IMG/VR virus record: IMGVR_UViG_3300031629_000048
Coordinates: 1 to 29,761 of that record
Reading direction: 5' to 3' (one strand)
Source: a virus
DNA length: 29,761 nucleotides
Shown here: positions 23,336 to 29,456 of the stretch, piece by piece
How the letters are laid out: each line of letters begins with the position of its first letter
How positions within the stretch are numbered: the first letter of the stretch is position 1
Position numbers and translations under genes: made by a program
Notes under the pieces: generated by a model
What the model was told of the DNA's origin: nothing
Seen by the model: the letters and a program-made list of their open reading frames with translations, nothing else
The model's database searches: none

Positions 23336-23920
23336 TTACGAAAGTTCGTGCGTACCGCGCTTTTTATGTCCGTTCCACGCTGCGAAGCCAGCCGCACGTA
23401 GCGACCAGAAGGCAAGATAGTTTAATACTTTAAATCCATTTACTTCAATACAAATGTCACGGAACAGTGTGTCCATATACTCTTGATCAACAGGTCCGAT
23501 AGTGCTACCATCCTTGTTCATAAGGGTAGCATATTTATATCCATAGTCATGGACTAAGCCGCCCATTAGGAGTACCCCTACAGGGGAAAGGAATGTTGCT
23601 AAGAACTTAGGTACTGAGGCTCCATCGAATTCAAAGCCATTTGGAATTATATAATCAACCCCGCCCAAGCTATAGTGAAAGTCTTCACAGATTTGCCACT
23701 TGCGAGTAGTTAAGAGCCACATCAGTATGCCCTTCCAAAAACCTTTACTTGCTGTCCCAATAGGAACAGGCTGCATCTTAGGCATAGAAGAGTACTTAAA
23801 GTCTACTCTAGTCTCTTGTTCTCCTTTATCCAGTTTATTTACAACGAAGCCAGCAATAACTAATATTCCAAGCACTGTCCATTGCCAAAAAGTTACAGCT
23901 AAATCAACTAACATTTCCAT
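23336..23920 (-). CDS. DUF1353-type membrane-anchored protein
   Basis: This 194-residue protein has an N-terminal transmembrane segment (about 5-28, AVTFWQWTVLGILVIAGFVV). The core carries the DUF1353 hallmarks: GVDYIIPNGFEFDGASVPKF near 110-128, followed by GGLVHDYGYKY with the conserved His-Asp. A C-terminal helix (YLAFWSLRAAGFAAWN) is hydrophobic. DUF1353 proteins are frequent in phages, often near lysis genes, but their activity is unknown to me. The His-Asp pair suggests metal binding. It follows a holin-like gene by two bases and precedes the tRNA-like element and terminase. A lysis-related role is inference. Confidence 0.8.
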   Translation of the reverse strand: MEMLVDLAVTFWQWTVLGILVIAGFVVNKLDKGEQETRVDFKYSSMPKMQPVPIGTASKGFWKGILMWLLTTRKWQICEDFHYSLGGVDYIIPNGFEFDGASVPKFLATFLSPVGVLLMGGLVHDYGYKYATLMNKDGSTIGPVDQEYMDTLFRDICIEVNGFKVLNYLAFWSLRAAGFAAWNGHKKRGTHELS

Positions 23921-23921
23921 C

Positions 23922-24227
23922 TTATTTTTTTCCTATCGCTTCTTTAGCATAGAACGCTGCTACGATAGCGGCTACGGATACGAAGTATGTAGGTGCCATA
24001 TCACCTAAAATTTTCGCTGCATTAGACAGCCCTACAAGTTCCGCTATTACTACTGCGAAGGGGTAAAGAAGCATCCCTCCTAGTGCGAACCACGCCATGT
24101 TCCTTTGCGCGTCTCGCATTGCATCCTGGTCTTCAAGCTCTTTGCGTCTTGCTTCAAGATACATTTTGTGTTCTTCATCAGATATTTTGCCATCACCATT
24201 AGTATCAGCGGGATGTAAATCTGTCAT
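23922..24227 (-). CDS. EF-hand membrane protein, holin-like
   Basis: This 101-residue protein has a perfect EF-hand calcium loop near the N-terminus (DTNGDGKISDEE, residues 8-19), a charged helix (HKMYLEARRKELEDQDAMRD), then two hydrophobic segments (MAWFALGGMLLYPFAVVIAE and YFVSVAAIVAAFYA) and a lysine tail. Size and two membrane segments resemble class II holins, and it lies between an XhlA-like gene and the DUF1353 gene. The calcium loop could tie membrane activity to calcium. The ATG overlaps the previous stop (ATGA). Holin function is not shown by the sequence; a structural or signalling membrane protein is possible. Confidence 0.65.
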   Translation of the reverse strand: MTDLHPADTNGDGKISDEEHKMYLEARRKELEDQDAMRDAQRNMAWFALGGMLLYPFAVVIAELVGLSNAAKILGDMAPTYFVSVAAIVAAFYAKEAIGKK

Positions 24228-24427
24228 TCTTCGTCTTCAAGTTCTTTTAGTAACGCTGCATACTCTTCGTCGCACTCACAAGGGTCGCACTCACAAAAGT
24301 CACATTCTTCAGATTCTTCTGGTACACCTTGTGAAGCTAGTGCTTCTTCTTTGGTAGCGAACTTAAATAGTTTTCCATCTGCGTCTCTGTAACACCATGC
24401 ACCTCGTTTTTCAAATAACTCAATCAT
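24224..24427 (-). CDS. Small acidic cysteine-rich protein
   Basis: This 67-residue protein begins MIELFEKRGAWCYRDADGKL with FKFATKEEALAS, a compact beta-hairpin and helix. The second half is very acidic and carries a cysteine cluster, CDFCECDPCECDEE (Cys at about 42, 45, 47, 50, 52). The C-x2-C-x-C-x2-C-x-C spacing suggests zinc or iron binding. AGGAG lies 5-6 bases before the ATG, so it is well translated. It is coupled to the EF-hand gene downstream by an ATGA overlap. The role is unknown; a small metal-binding regulator or host-factor binder is possible. Confidence 0.7.
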   Translation of the reverse strand: MIELFEKRGAWCYRDADGKLFKFATKEEALASQGVPEESEECDFCECDPCECDEEYAALLKELEDEE

Positions 24428-24436
24428 ACTTATCTC

Positions 24437-24694
24437 CTATACTTGGCTAGTCATTGTAGCCAGCGTTACTACTAACCCTGCTAGGAATACGATGATTATT
24501 CCACCCATAGATAACATTCTGCTGTCTATGCGTTGAAGGCCTTGTTCAATATAATCGAGTCTGGTAAAAGTTGTCTTCCACCGTTCTTCGTTTTGAACTT
24601 CAAGTGTAATGAATTCACGCTCAAGACTATCAACCTGTCTAGAGGTTTCCATAAACTGTGCCAGATATGCTTTATTAGGCTCCATCGGTTCCAT
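24437..24694 (-). CDS. XhlA-like small membrane protein, holin candidate
   Basis: This 85-residue protein has an N-terminal coiled-coil-prone region (QVDSLEREFITLEVQNEERW, then LDYIEQGLQRIDSRM) and one C-terminal transmembrane segment (MGGIIIVFLAGLVVTLATM). This matches the plan of XhlA-type proteins, in which a coiled-coil precedes a single membrane anchor and which act with holins in cell lysis. It overlaps the end of the small terminase gene by 20 bases in another frame. Two possible ATG codons lie nine bases apart (24694, 24685). Family assignment is by architecture only. Confidence 0.6.
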   Translation of the reverse strand: MEPMEPNKAYLAQFMETSRQVDSLEREFITLEVQNEERWKTTFTRLDYIEQGLQRIDSRMLSMGGIIIVFLAGLVVTLATMTSQV

Positions 24695-25142
24695 TTAGTA
24701 GTTTTTCCATAAGCTTACCATAGTTACCTTGTCCGAAAGGCACAGACTCATTGAGCTGTATATTCGTTTGGTTCTTGATAGTGCTTCCTTCTGCTTTGAG
24801 CAGATCAGCTTGCGCTTTAATTTCGTCCATGCGCATCTTATGCGCCATCTGCAATAGGTCTGCTAAATCCTTACTAGAGTATACACCAGTCTCCTGAGCT
24901 TCTTCTAATTTGGATGCGATCATTTCATCTAACAAGGAACCGATATTATTTTTATTACGGTAGCCCATATCTAAGTATACTGTATCAATATACCTTTTCA
25001 CTTCGCGCTTATTAAGGACTTCAACTACCTGTGTTTCTGCTACTTGAAGATACTCGCACACGCCGCGAATATTGCCATACTGAAGATAACTATTCGCTAT
25101 CTCTAGTCCTTCTGGGGATATTGTGGTTAATTCTTTTGCCAT
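24675..25142 (-). CDS. terS: Terminase small subunit
   Basis: I choose ATG at 25142 (155 residues, MAKELTTISPEGLEIANSYL). An in-frame upstream TTG-type start would lie in the -35/-10 region and is implausible. The N-terminal 60 residues form a helix-turn-helix-like DNA-binding part (NSYLQYGNIRGVCEYLQVAE then TQVVEVLNKREVKRYI). A helical oligomerisation part follows (LLDEMIASKLEEAQE, DLLKAEGSTIKNQ), with a C-terminal tail that would contact large terminase. This is the usual small terminase design. The -10 box ends seven bases before the ATG and there is no Shine-Dalgarno sequence, so the mRNA may be leaderless. Assignment rests on architecture and on being in the packaging block. Confidence 0.75.
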   Translation of the reverse strand: MAKELTTISPEGLEIANSYLQYGNIRGVCEYLQVAETQVVEVLNKREVKRYIDTVYLDMGYRNKNNIGSLLDEMIASKLEEAQETGVYSSKDLADLLQMAHKMRMDEIKAQADLLKAEGSTIKNQTNIQLNESVPFGQGNYGKLMEKLLNGTDGA

Positions 25143-25149
25143 GATACAG

Positions 25150-25178
25150 ATTATACTCAAAGTGAGGTTCGTTGTCAA
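25150..25178 (-). promoter_or_regulatory. Sigma70-type promoter for the packaging/lysis block
   Basis: TTGACA (25178-25173), 17 bp, TATAAT (25155-25150), preceded by CAAAAATAAATC. It is a perfect consensus. The expected start of transcription (about seven bases past the -10 box) coincides with the A of the small terminase ATG at 25142. Confidence 0.9.
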
Positions 25179-25197
25179 GATTTATTTTTGCAAGGTA

Positions 25198-25722
25198 TTA
25201 GTCCGCAAGCGGGTTATCAAGTGCTCTTTGTAATTTGTCTGAGATACGTTTTTCAAGTTCATCCATGTCTCTAGTGACCTTAGTTTGCAAGTCTGAGATT
25301 CGTGTATCGTTAGACTCACGCAGTCTGCTAGCTTTAGTATCGTAATCAGTTTGTAGAGCATCACGTTTAGCCTCAAACCGCTCTTCTGCATTCTGAATGG
25401 TATTGCGAATACGCTCTTCAGATTCTCTAACCTTGTCTTCGACACGATCAGCTTGTTTCTCTATTCCTAGTATGTCGTCTCGTAAGCCACCTTTGATATC
25501 GCGGGTGTACTCTATTGCAGCATCTAGTTTGCTTTCGATAATTTTATTACGTTCTTCTATCTTAGCTGTATCTATGTTAGACACGACTTCAGCCATATCT
25601 GTGTAATCCTTGTAGAACTCAAAACCAGCCCATGTGGCACCACCAAGTGTGGATAGCGCGGTAAGCATTATCATCATCTTACCGCCTTTAAAGGTCATCC
25701 CTCCAAACTCAACTTCTGCCAT
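25198..25722 (-). CDS. Membrane-anchored coiled-coil protein
   Basis: This 174-residue protein has a short N-terminal region (MAEVEFGGMTFKGG), a membrane segment around 15-38 (MMIMLTALSTLGGATWAGFE), and then about 130 residues of almost unbroken charged heptads (VEDKVRESEERIRNTIQNAE and similar), ending RALDNPLAD. It should sit in the inner membrane with a long coiled-coil rod. It is the last gene of the exported/membrane cassette begun at 28395, and a promoter follows its stop. GGGG lies upstream of its ATG. A spanin-like span across the periplasm or an entry/exclusion role are both possible; I see no proof of either. Confidence 0.7.
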   Translation of the reverse strand: MAEVEFGGMTFKGGKMMIMLTALSTLGGATWAGFEFYKDYTDMAEVVSNIDTAKIEERNKIIESKLDAAIEYTRDIKGGLRDDILGIEKQADRVEDKVRESEERIRNTIQNAEERFEAKRDALQTDYDTKASRLRESNDTRISDLQTKVTRDMDELEKRISDKLQRALDNPLAD

Positions 25723-25736
25723 ATATCCCCTTTTTC

Positions 25737-26162
25737 TTAGTTCTCAAACGCTAAGCGTTTTAAATTCTCTACCTCTTGTGTTAGTTTTTGTACCTCTAGT
25801 CGTTTTTTAGTTAGTTCTAGCTGATAAAGTGTGTTACAATTTAGTCTTTCTTTTGGTGCCCCTATGGGTATTGTTATCTTAGCGTAAACACCTATATCTC
25901 GCATATTGGGGGTGTTGTACGAGTTAAAAGAAGTTGCTTCCTGATTATGAGGACTACTGCCATCTTCTTTACTAAGCAGTCCCACGACCCCGAACTCCAC
26001 ATTAGTGGACGCTCCTATAGCCATCTGGCAGTCTAGTTGTCCCGCCCTAAACTTATCTGATTGATAGCTTTGAGAAGAGTTAGGGATAGCTAGGTTCAAA
26101 GAATTAGACTGTCCCCAAGACTGGTAGCTGGTAAGTAGTAGTAGTACTATTAAATATTTCAA
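25737..26162 (-). CDS. Secreted protein with C-terminal coiled coil
   Basis: This 141-residue protein has a strong signal peptide (MKYLIVLLLLTSYQSWGQS, likely cleaved after WG or GQ). The mature part has NLAIPNSSQSYQSDKFRAGQ, then LDCQMAIGASTNVEFGVVG. It contains two cysteines that could pair (in LDCQ and LNCN), a short beta region (DIGVYAKITIPIG), and a C-terminal coiled coil (TLYQLELTKKRLEVQKLTQE). The start is TTG at 26162, as no ATG is present in a suitable place and the signal sequence begins there. The gap to the preceding gene is 6 bp. Periplasmic location is predicted; function unknown. Confidence 0.7.
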   Translation of the reverse strand: MKYLIVLLLLTSYQSWGQSNSLNLAIPNSSQSYQSDKFRAGQLDCQMAIGASTNVEFGVVGLLSKEDGSSPHNQEATSFNSYNTPNMRDIGVYAKITIPIGAPKERLNCNTLYQLELTKKRLEVQKLTQEVENLKRLAFEN

Positions 26163-26168
26163 TATAAG

Positions 26169-26552
26169 TCACTTTAGTTTTGAACAAATTCTTGAAGACA
26201 CTTGGCTGGCCTGAACCCCTCCTGCTAGTATCTTAGAACGTGAACAGATATATCTAGCAAGGCCTACGTCTTTCTCGCGTAGGTAAATGGGAATAAATTT
26301 CCGGTCTAGGTAAGGTACATACATAACATTTGCGATACCTGCTCCGGCAAATGGAAGGCTATTCCATTCCTCATCAAATACTTTTATTTCGTAATAGCTT
26401 ATCTCTTCTCTACTATTAAACAGTAACATAGTAGTTTGTACTATGCCTGGTGAGTAAGAGCTCTCCCACTCAGGATAGGTAGGAGTGAACTGATGGCTAC
26501 TTGCGTAACCACTCAGTCCTAGTAGCATAGTAAATATTAAAGTGCGATGCAC
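26169..26552 (-). CDS. Secreted beta-sandwich protein, pilus-chaperone-like
   Basis: This 127-residue protein has a signal peptide (MHRTLIFTMLLGLSGYASS). The mature part reads as a beta-rich domain: SPGIVQTTMLLFNSREEISY then YEIKVFDEEWNSLPF, and later YLDRKFIPIYLREKDVGLA. Strands with 'N-R', 'V-D--W' and 'P-YLR' recall the N-terminal domain of PapD-type periplasmic pilus chaperones. It overlaps by 16 bases the gene of the pilin-like secreted protein upstream, as chaperone-subunit pairs often do. Two cysteines near the C-terminus (YICSRSK, RICSKLK) may form a disulphide. The chaperone reading is an inference from pattern and context. Confidence 0.65.
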   Translation of the reverse strand: MHRTLIFTMLLGLSGYASSHQFTPTYPEWESSYSPGIVQTTMLLFNSREEISYYEIKVFDEEWNSLPFAGAGIANVMYVPYLDRKFIPIYLREKDVGLARYICSRSKILAGGVQASQVSSRICSKLK

Positions 26553-27037
26553 TCTGCTTCCACGACTGCATTATAGTTGCCAGAAGGAAAAGACTTGTCA
26601 TAGCCATATACAGCTGTAGACTCAGCTTTAAACCACGTTGAGCCAGCTATAGTTAAATCAAACTCTGAGTAGTTGTTGTACACAACTTTATCTGTATCAT
26701 AAGCAGACATCAACGCATCACTAACTTCGCCAACGCTAGTTGTTCCAGTCCAGGCAACAACATCGTTCAATGAAGGGCTGGCTGAGAAGTCGTTAGGTGT
26801 TGCTATTACTGCTTTGTAATAGTTAGCACTTACCACATCAAAACGAATAATGGGAACAACTCCACCGTCTGCTGGAAGCGTACTAAGCTTGCTTGGAGTA
26901 GGGTTTCCATATACTCCGTTGGTTTCAGTAGTAATCACACATTTGGATTCTACGTTACCGCTAATTGGTACGTTTTCGGCAGATGCCGGTATTACGATCA
27001 TTGCTGCACTAAGTGCAAGTAGAGTTTTATTAAACAT
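26537..27037 (-). CDS. Secreted pilin/spore-coat-U-like protein
   Basis: This 166-residue protein has a clear signal peptide with AxA cleavage site (MFNKTLLALSAAMIVIPASA, then EN). The mature protein starts ISGNVESKCVITTETNGVYG and ends FPSGNYNAVVEAECIAL. The first and last cysteines fit a disulphide, and the final 'P-G-Y---V---C' strand resembles pilin or SCPU (spore coat U) subunits of chaperone-usher systems. In between are strand-rich segments (YYKAVIATPNDFSASP, EFDLTIAGSTWFKAESTAVY). It is followed, with a 16-base overlap, by the chaperone-like gene. Virion pilus mimicry, adhesion or blocking of surface structures are possible; none is proven. Confidence 0.65.
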   Translation of the reverse strand: MFNKTLLALSAAMIVIPASAENVPISGNVESKCVITTETNGVYGNPTPSKLSTLPADGGVVPIIRFDVVSANYYKAVIATPNDFSASPSLNDVVAWTGTTSVGEVSDALMSAYDTDKVVYNNYSEFDLTIAGSTWFKAESTAVYGYDKSFPSGNYNAVVEAECIAL

Positions 27038-27053
27038 AAGTTTAGTCCTTCAT

Positions 27054-27926
27054 TTAAGGCTTTGAGACTAGGTTATTAAATTGGGAACTTACCATTTTCT
27101 CGTGTAGTAACTGTTGGGCAAAGCTAACGCGCTTTGCAGTATTATTATCAGGTAACTGCGTATCACCATAAGTAAGAGTCTCTTTATACACGCCTCCTGG
27201 CATCGTAGTGTAATAGGCTCCAATATAGTTATTCATTGCTAGCAGTAACTGGGCTTGGGCAAGTGCTTGAGCGGCTAGTAAGCTAGTATTTATGCTACCT
27301 AGCAGTACTTCAAGTCTTTCTTTTTTCTTGCCATCTTTCTTCTTCAACCGCTGTCTTTCTTCTTCATCTTCGTCGTCTAGGGCTGCTTTCTTTTCTAGCT
27401 CTAATCTAATGAACTCATCTTGCAAAGGGTCTACTATTTCTATTGCTGGTAAAGCCACAACAGGAGCTACATACTCTGCACAACTTGGATCTACTTGAGG
27501 GTCAACGCACAAGTCATATTGATAACTATAGATAACCGTAGCATCTGTTACGTCACCAGTACCTGTCCAGGAGATCGAACCATCTCCCCATGCCTCTAGT
27601 GGGATACTGCCTACAGGTATTACTCTGTTTATGCTATTCCCAGGAAGTCCTGACCAATCGTCAACACTTCTAAATATATATCCGTCACCTAGTGCATTTT
27701 CATTCTGTACACTAACTAACATATCGTCTTCTGTAGCTTTAACAGTGGTGTAGCGATATACTACACCATTAACAGTTAAACCAGCATACTCTGGAAGTAT
27801 GTTGGTCATTACCCAGTTATAACCTGCCGAAGCTGCGTTTGTGCTTTGCTCGAAGGTTATCTCAGAGTAAGAGCAGGAGGAGTAAGCTAGCAACACCGGC
27901 ACCACCAAGCATAGTCTTCTTACCAT
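27054..27926 (-). CDS. Large secreted protein of the exported cassette
   Basis: This 290-residue protein begins with a signal peptide (MVRRLCLVVPVLLAYSSCSYS). The mature N-terminal half is beta-rich (NAASAGYNWVMTNILPEYAG, VNGVVYRYTTVKATEDDMLV, then GYIFRSVDDWSGLPGNSINR), with four cysteines near 137-149 region (DLCVDPQVDPSCAEY shows two). A charged helix with a strongly basic/acidic run (DDEDEEERQRLKKKDGKKKE) follows, and then an Ala/Leu-rich helix (LLAAQALAQAQLLLAM). Its coding sequence overlaps the previous gene by 65 bases in another frame, with GGGAG before the ATG. There is no recognisable enzyme motif. It probably acts in the periplasm or at the cell surface. Confidence 0.7.
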   Translation of the reverse strand: MVRRLCLVVPVLLAYSSCSYSEITFEQSTNAASAGYNWVMTNILPEYAGLTVNGVVYRYTTVKATEDDMLVSVQNENALGDGYIFRSVDDWSGLPGNSINRVIPVGSIPLEAWGDGSISWTGTGDVTDATVIYSYQYDLCVDPQVDPSCAEYVAPVVALPAIEIVDPLQDEFIRLELEKKAALDDEDEEERQRLKKKDGKKKERLEVLLGSINTSLLAAQALAQAQLLLAMNNYIGAYYTTMPGGVYKETLTYGDTQLPDNNTAKRVSFAQQLLHEKMVSSQFNNLVSKP

Positions 27927-28395
27927 CTGTCATCTCCCTTTCTACTAGTTCAATCTCTACGGGTTGTTTATCCCCGTTGGTTATCCAAGCAGCTTTTGCT
28001 TCGGCCCCTATCATACCGTCGAAAGGACAAGGTGTTCCAGCCATCATCATTGCATCAAAGACTCTTTGGTCTTGACACATAACCGATACAGCCGCTACCT
28101 TCATGCCCATGTCGAACAAGGTCTTAGCATTCTTTAACTTTTCACAGTTCATATCTCGAACAGTACTTCCTGCTGAGATACCAAGTATTTGTGTCTGTAC
28201 TGCACCCGCTATACCAACTGTACACAAGTCTGAATTAGATATGTTCATAGTTGGTGTAATCGCTGAAGGAGGTGGAGATTTCAACGTGGTTGTGTTTCTG
28301 CTACTTGTATCAACTGTGCTTTCTGTTACAATGGGATCTGTTTGCGCAACTGCAACTGATGAAACCATTAAAAGCATAAATAATAAGTTTTTCAT
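27862..28395 (-). CDS. Secreted, C-terminally membrane-anchored protein
   Basis: This 177-residue protein is the first gene after the promoter at 28420-28448, with GAGGT before the ATG. It has a signal peptide (MKNLLFMLLMVSSVAVAQ), a Thr/Ser/Pro-rich linker (SPPPSAITPTMNISNS), and a compact domain with Cys residues (DLCTVGIAGAVQTQILGISA, RDMNCEKLKNAKTLFDMGMK, AVSVMCQDQRVF, GTPCPFDGMIG). A C-terminal hydrophobic segment (GGAGVASLLLLLLL) could anchor it in the inner membrane. Four conserved-looking cysteines suggest disulphides after export. I know of similar proteins in other aquatic phages by recollection only; function unknown. Confidence 0.72.
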   Translation of the reverse strand: MKNLLFMLLMVSSVAVAQTDPIVTESTVDTSSRNTTTLKSPPPSAITPTMNISNSDLCTVGIAGAVQTQILGISAGSTVRDMNCEKLKNAKTLFDMGMKVAAVSVMCQDQRVFDAMMMAGTPCPFDGMIGAEAKAAWITNGDKQPVEIELVEREMTDGKKTMLGGAGVASLLLLLLL

Positions 28396-28419
28396 TTGAG
28401 TACCTCTTTTATTGCTCCA

Positions 28420-28448
28420 ATTATACGGGACTTTGATAGTTTTGTCAA
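28420..28448 (-). promoter_or_regulatory. Sigma70-type promoter for the exported cassette
   Basis: TTGACA (28448-28443), 17 bp, TATAAT (28425-28420), preceded by GAAAAATAACTC. It is a perfect consensus. Transcription should start near 28413, about 18 bases before the ATG at 28395. It separates the exported cassette from the genes at 28491-29761. Confidence 0.88.
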
Positions 28449-28490
28449 GAGTTATTTTTCCATGCTGCTAGTGGTAGACTCCTAAGTTAT

Positions 28491-29195
28491 TTATCCGAAA
28501 TTAGTTAATATTTTCGTGTTCAAGGAAGCCGTTAGATCGAATGAGGCACTAGTAAGTTTCAAGGTATCTCCTGCTACGAAGGCACTACCGTTTACCGAAA
28601 CATCCTCGCTGAAAGTTATATACACCGTCTTATCTGGAGCAGGATTATTAATCGTTTCAGTAGTACCTGCTAGTACATCTCTTACTTGAGTTGTCCAAGT
28701 AGTCCAATCATCTGCTATTATTATAGAGCATAGGAAGTTAGCACCTTCATCGAATACAACTTTCATATAGTCAAGGTTTAAGTGATACTTGTAGGGGTAT
28801 CCCGTCCAAGAAGTTCTATTAGTACTAGCCTCAAGCCTAGCAGTACTTTTGCGATTAACTAGGTCAATATCTGTGTAAGTAAAGCTTCCTTCCCCTGCTA
28901 GAGTACTGTTTACTAGGTTTTCATGAGTAGTGAACCATTCTGCAGTGACATTATCTTCTTCTTTCCATACTTGATAAAGTGTAGCAGAGCCTGTAAAAAC
29001 CTGACCGAATTCTGATAGAACTATAAAGTCATGGTCAGGGTGAAACTGCCTAACCTCACCACTGTTAGGCATACCTTGCCAAGAGTATCTTTCAACATTA
29101 GAACCTCCTGCTAGGTTGAACCCAGAGGTCATAATAATATTGTCGTCGAAGTTCTGAGAAGAGTTCTCAGACCATTCTAGTTGAAATAGTAACAT
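28491..29195 (-). CDS. Hypothetical structural-type protein, beta-rich
   Basis: This 234-residue protein has no signal peptide. It is rich in aromatic and hydrophilic residues (WSENSSQNFDDNIIMTSGFN, ERYSWQGMPNSGEVRQFHPD, then TLYQVWKEEDNVTAEWF). The pattern suggests a beta-structured virion protein, perhaps a receptor-binding or fibre-tip accessory. CAGGAGA lies just before its ATG, and it abuts the previous stop codon (TAA ATG). The following gap holds the promoter at 28420-28448. I do not recognise a family. Position after a tail-chaperone-like gene supports a tail role. Confidence 0.6.
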   Translation of the reverse strand: MLLFQLEWSENSSQNFDDNIIMTSGFNLAGGSNVERYSWQGMPNSGEVRQFHPDHDFIVLSEFGQVFTGSATLYQVWKEEDNVTAEWFTTHENLVNSTLAGEGSFTYTDIDLVNRKSTARLEASTNRTSWTGYPYKYHLNLDYMKVVFDEGANFLCSIIIADDWTTWTTQVRDVLAGTTETINNPAPDKTVYITFSEDVSVNGSAFVAGDTLKLTSASFDLTASLNTKILTNFG

Positions 29196-29456
29196 TTAAA
29201 TCTCCTGTGGAGTGATTACTTGGTTGCGAAGGCTGTATTGCATAGAAACAGCGGGGTCTGGATAAAAGGCTCTACGACCTTCTACCACAGGGTCTGCTAC
29301 TAAACGTACTTCTTCTTCTGTTGGTGTATCCCCTGTGAAACTATCTGCAGGCATTGTTATAGGAAGGCTAGGTGCGATTAGGGTCAGTTCTACAAATAGG
29401 GTACGCGTCTCAGCATCCCAAGTTTCTAAAAGAACATTATAATTAAGGACTCTCAT
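29196..29456 (-). CDS. Small hypothetical protein next to tail chaperone-like gene
   Basis: I choose ATG at 29456 (86 residues, MRVLNYNVLLETWDAETRTL), because AGAGGTG lies seven bases upstream and the ATG forms an ATGA overlap with the stop of the previous gene. The protein has a strand-rich N-terminal half (VLLETWDAETRTLFVELTLI) and then TEEEVRLVADPVVEGRRAFY. No signal peptide, membrane segment or known motif. It is coupled to both neighbours, so it likely works with the tail fibre/chaperone group. Confidence 0.6.
   Translation of the reverse strand: MRVLNYNVLLETWDAETRTLFVELTLIAPSLPITMPADSFTGDTPTEEEVRLVADPVVEGRRAFYPDPAVSMQYSLRNQVITPQEI

Noticed and set aside
23212-23415. 67-residue minus-strand frame across the tRNA-like element
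   Set aside because: It reads through the structured element and the ends of two genes with no ribosome site; coding is unlikely.
27864-27926. Overlapping spanin pair (Rz/Rz1-like)
   Set aside because: The second protein lacks a good lipobox (the cysteine at LAYSSC has Tyr at -3) and is too large; the overlap geometry alone is not enough.
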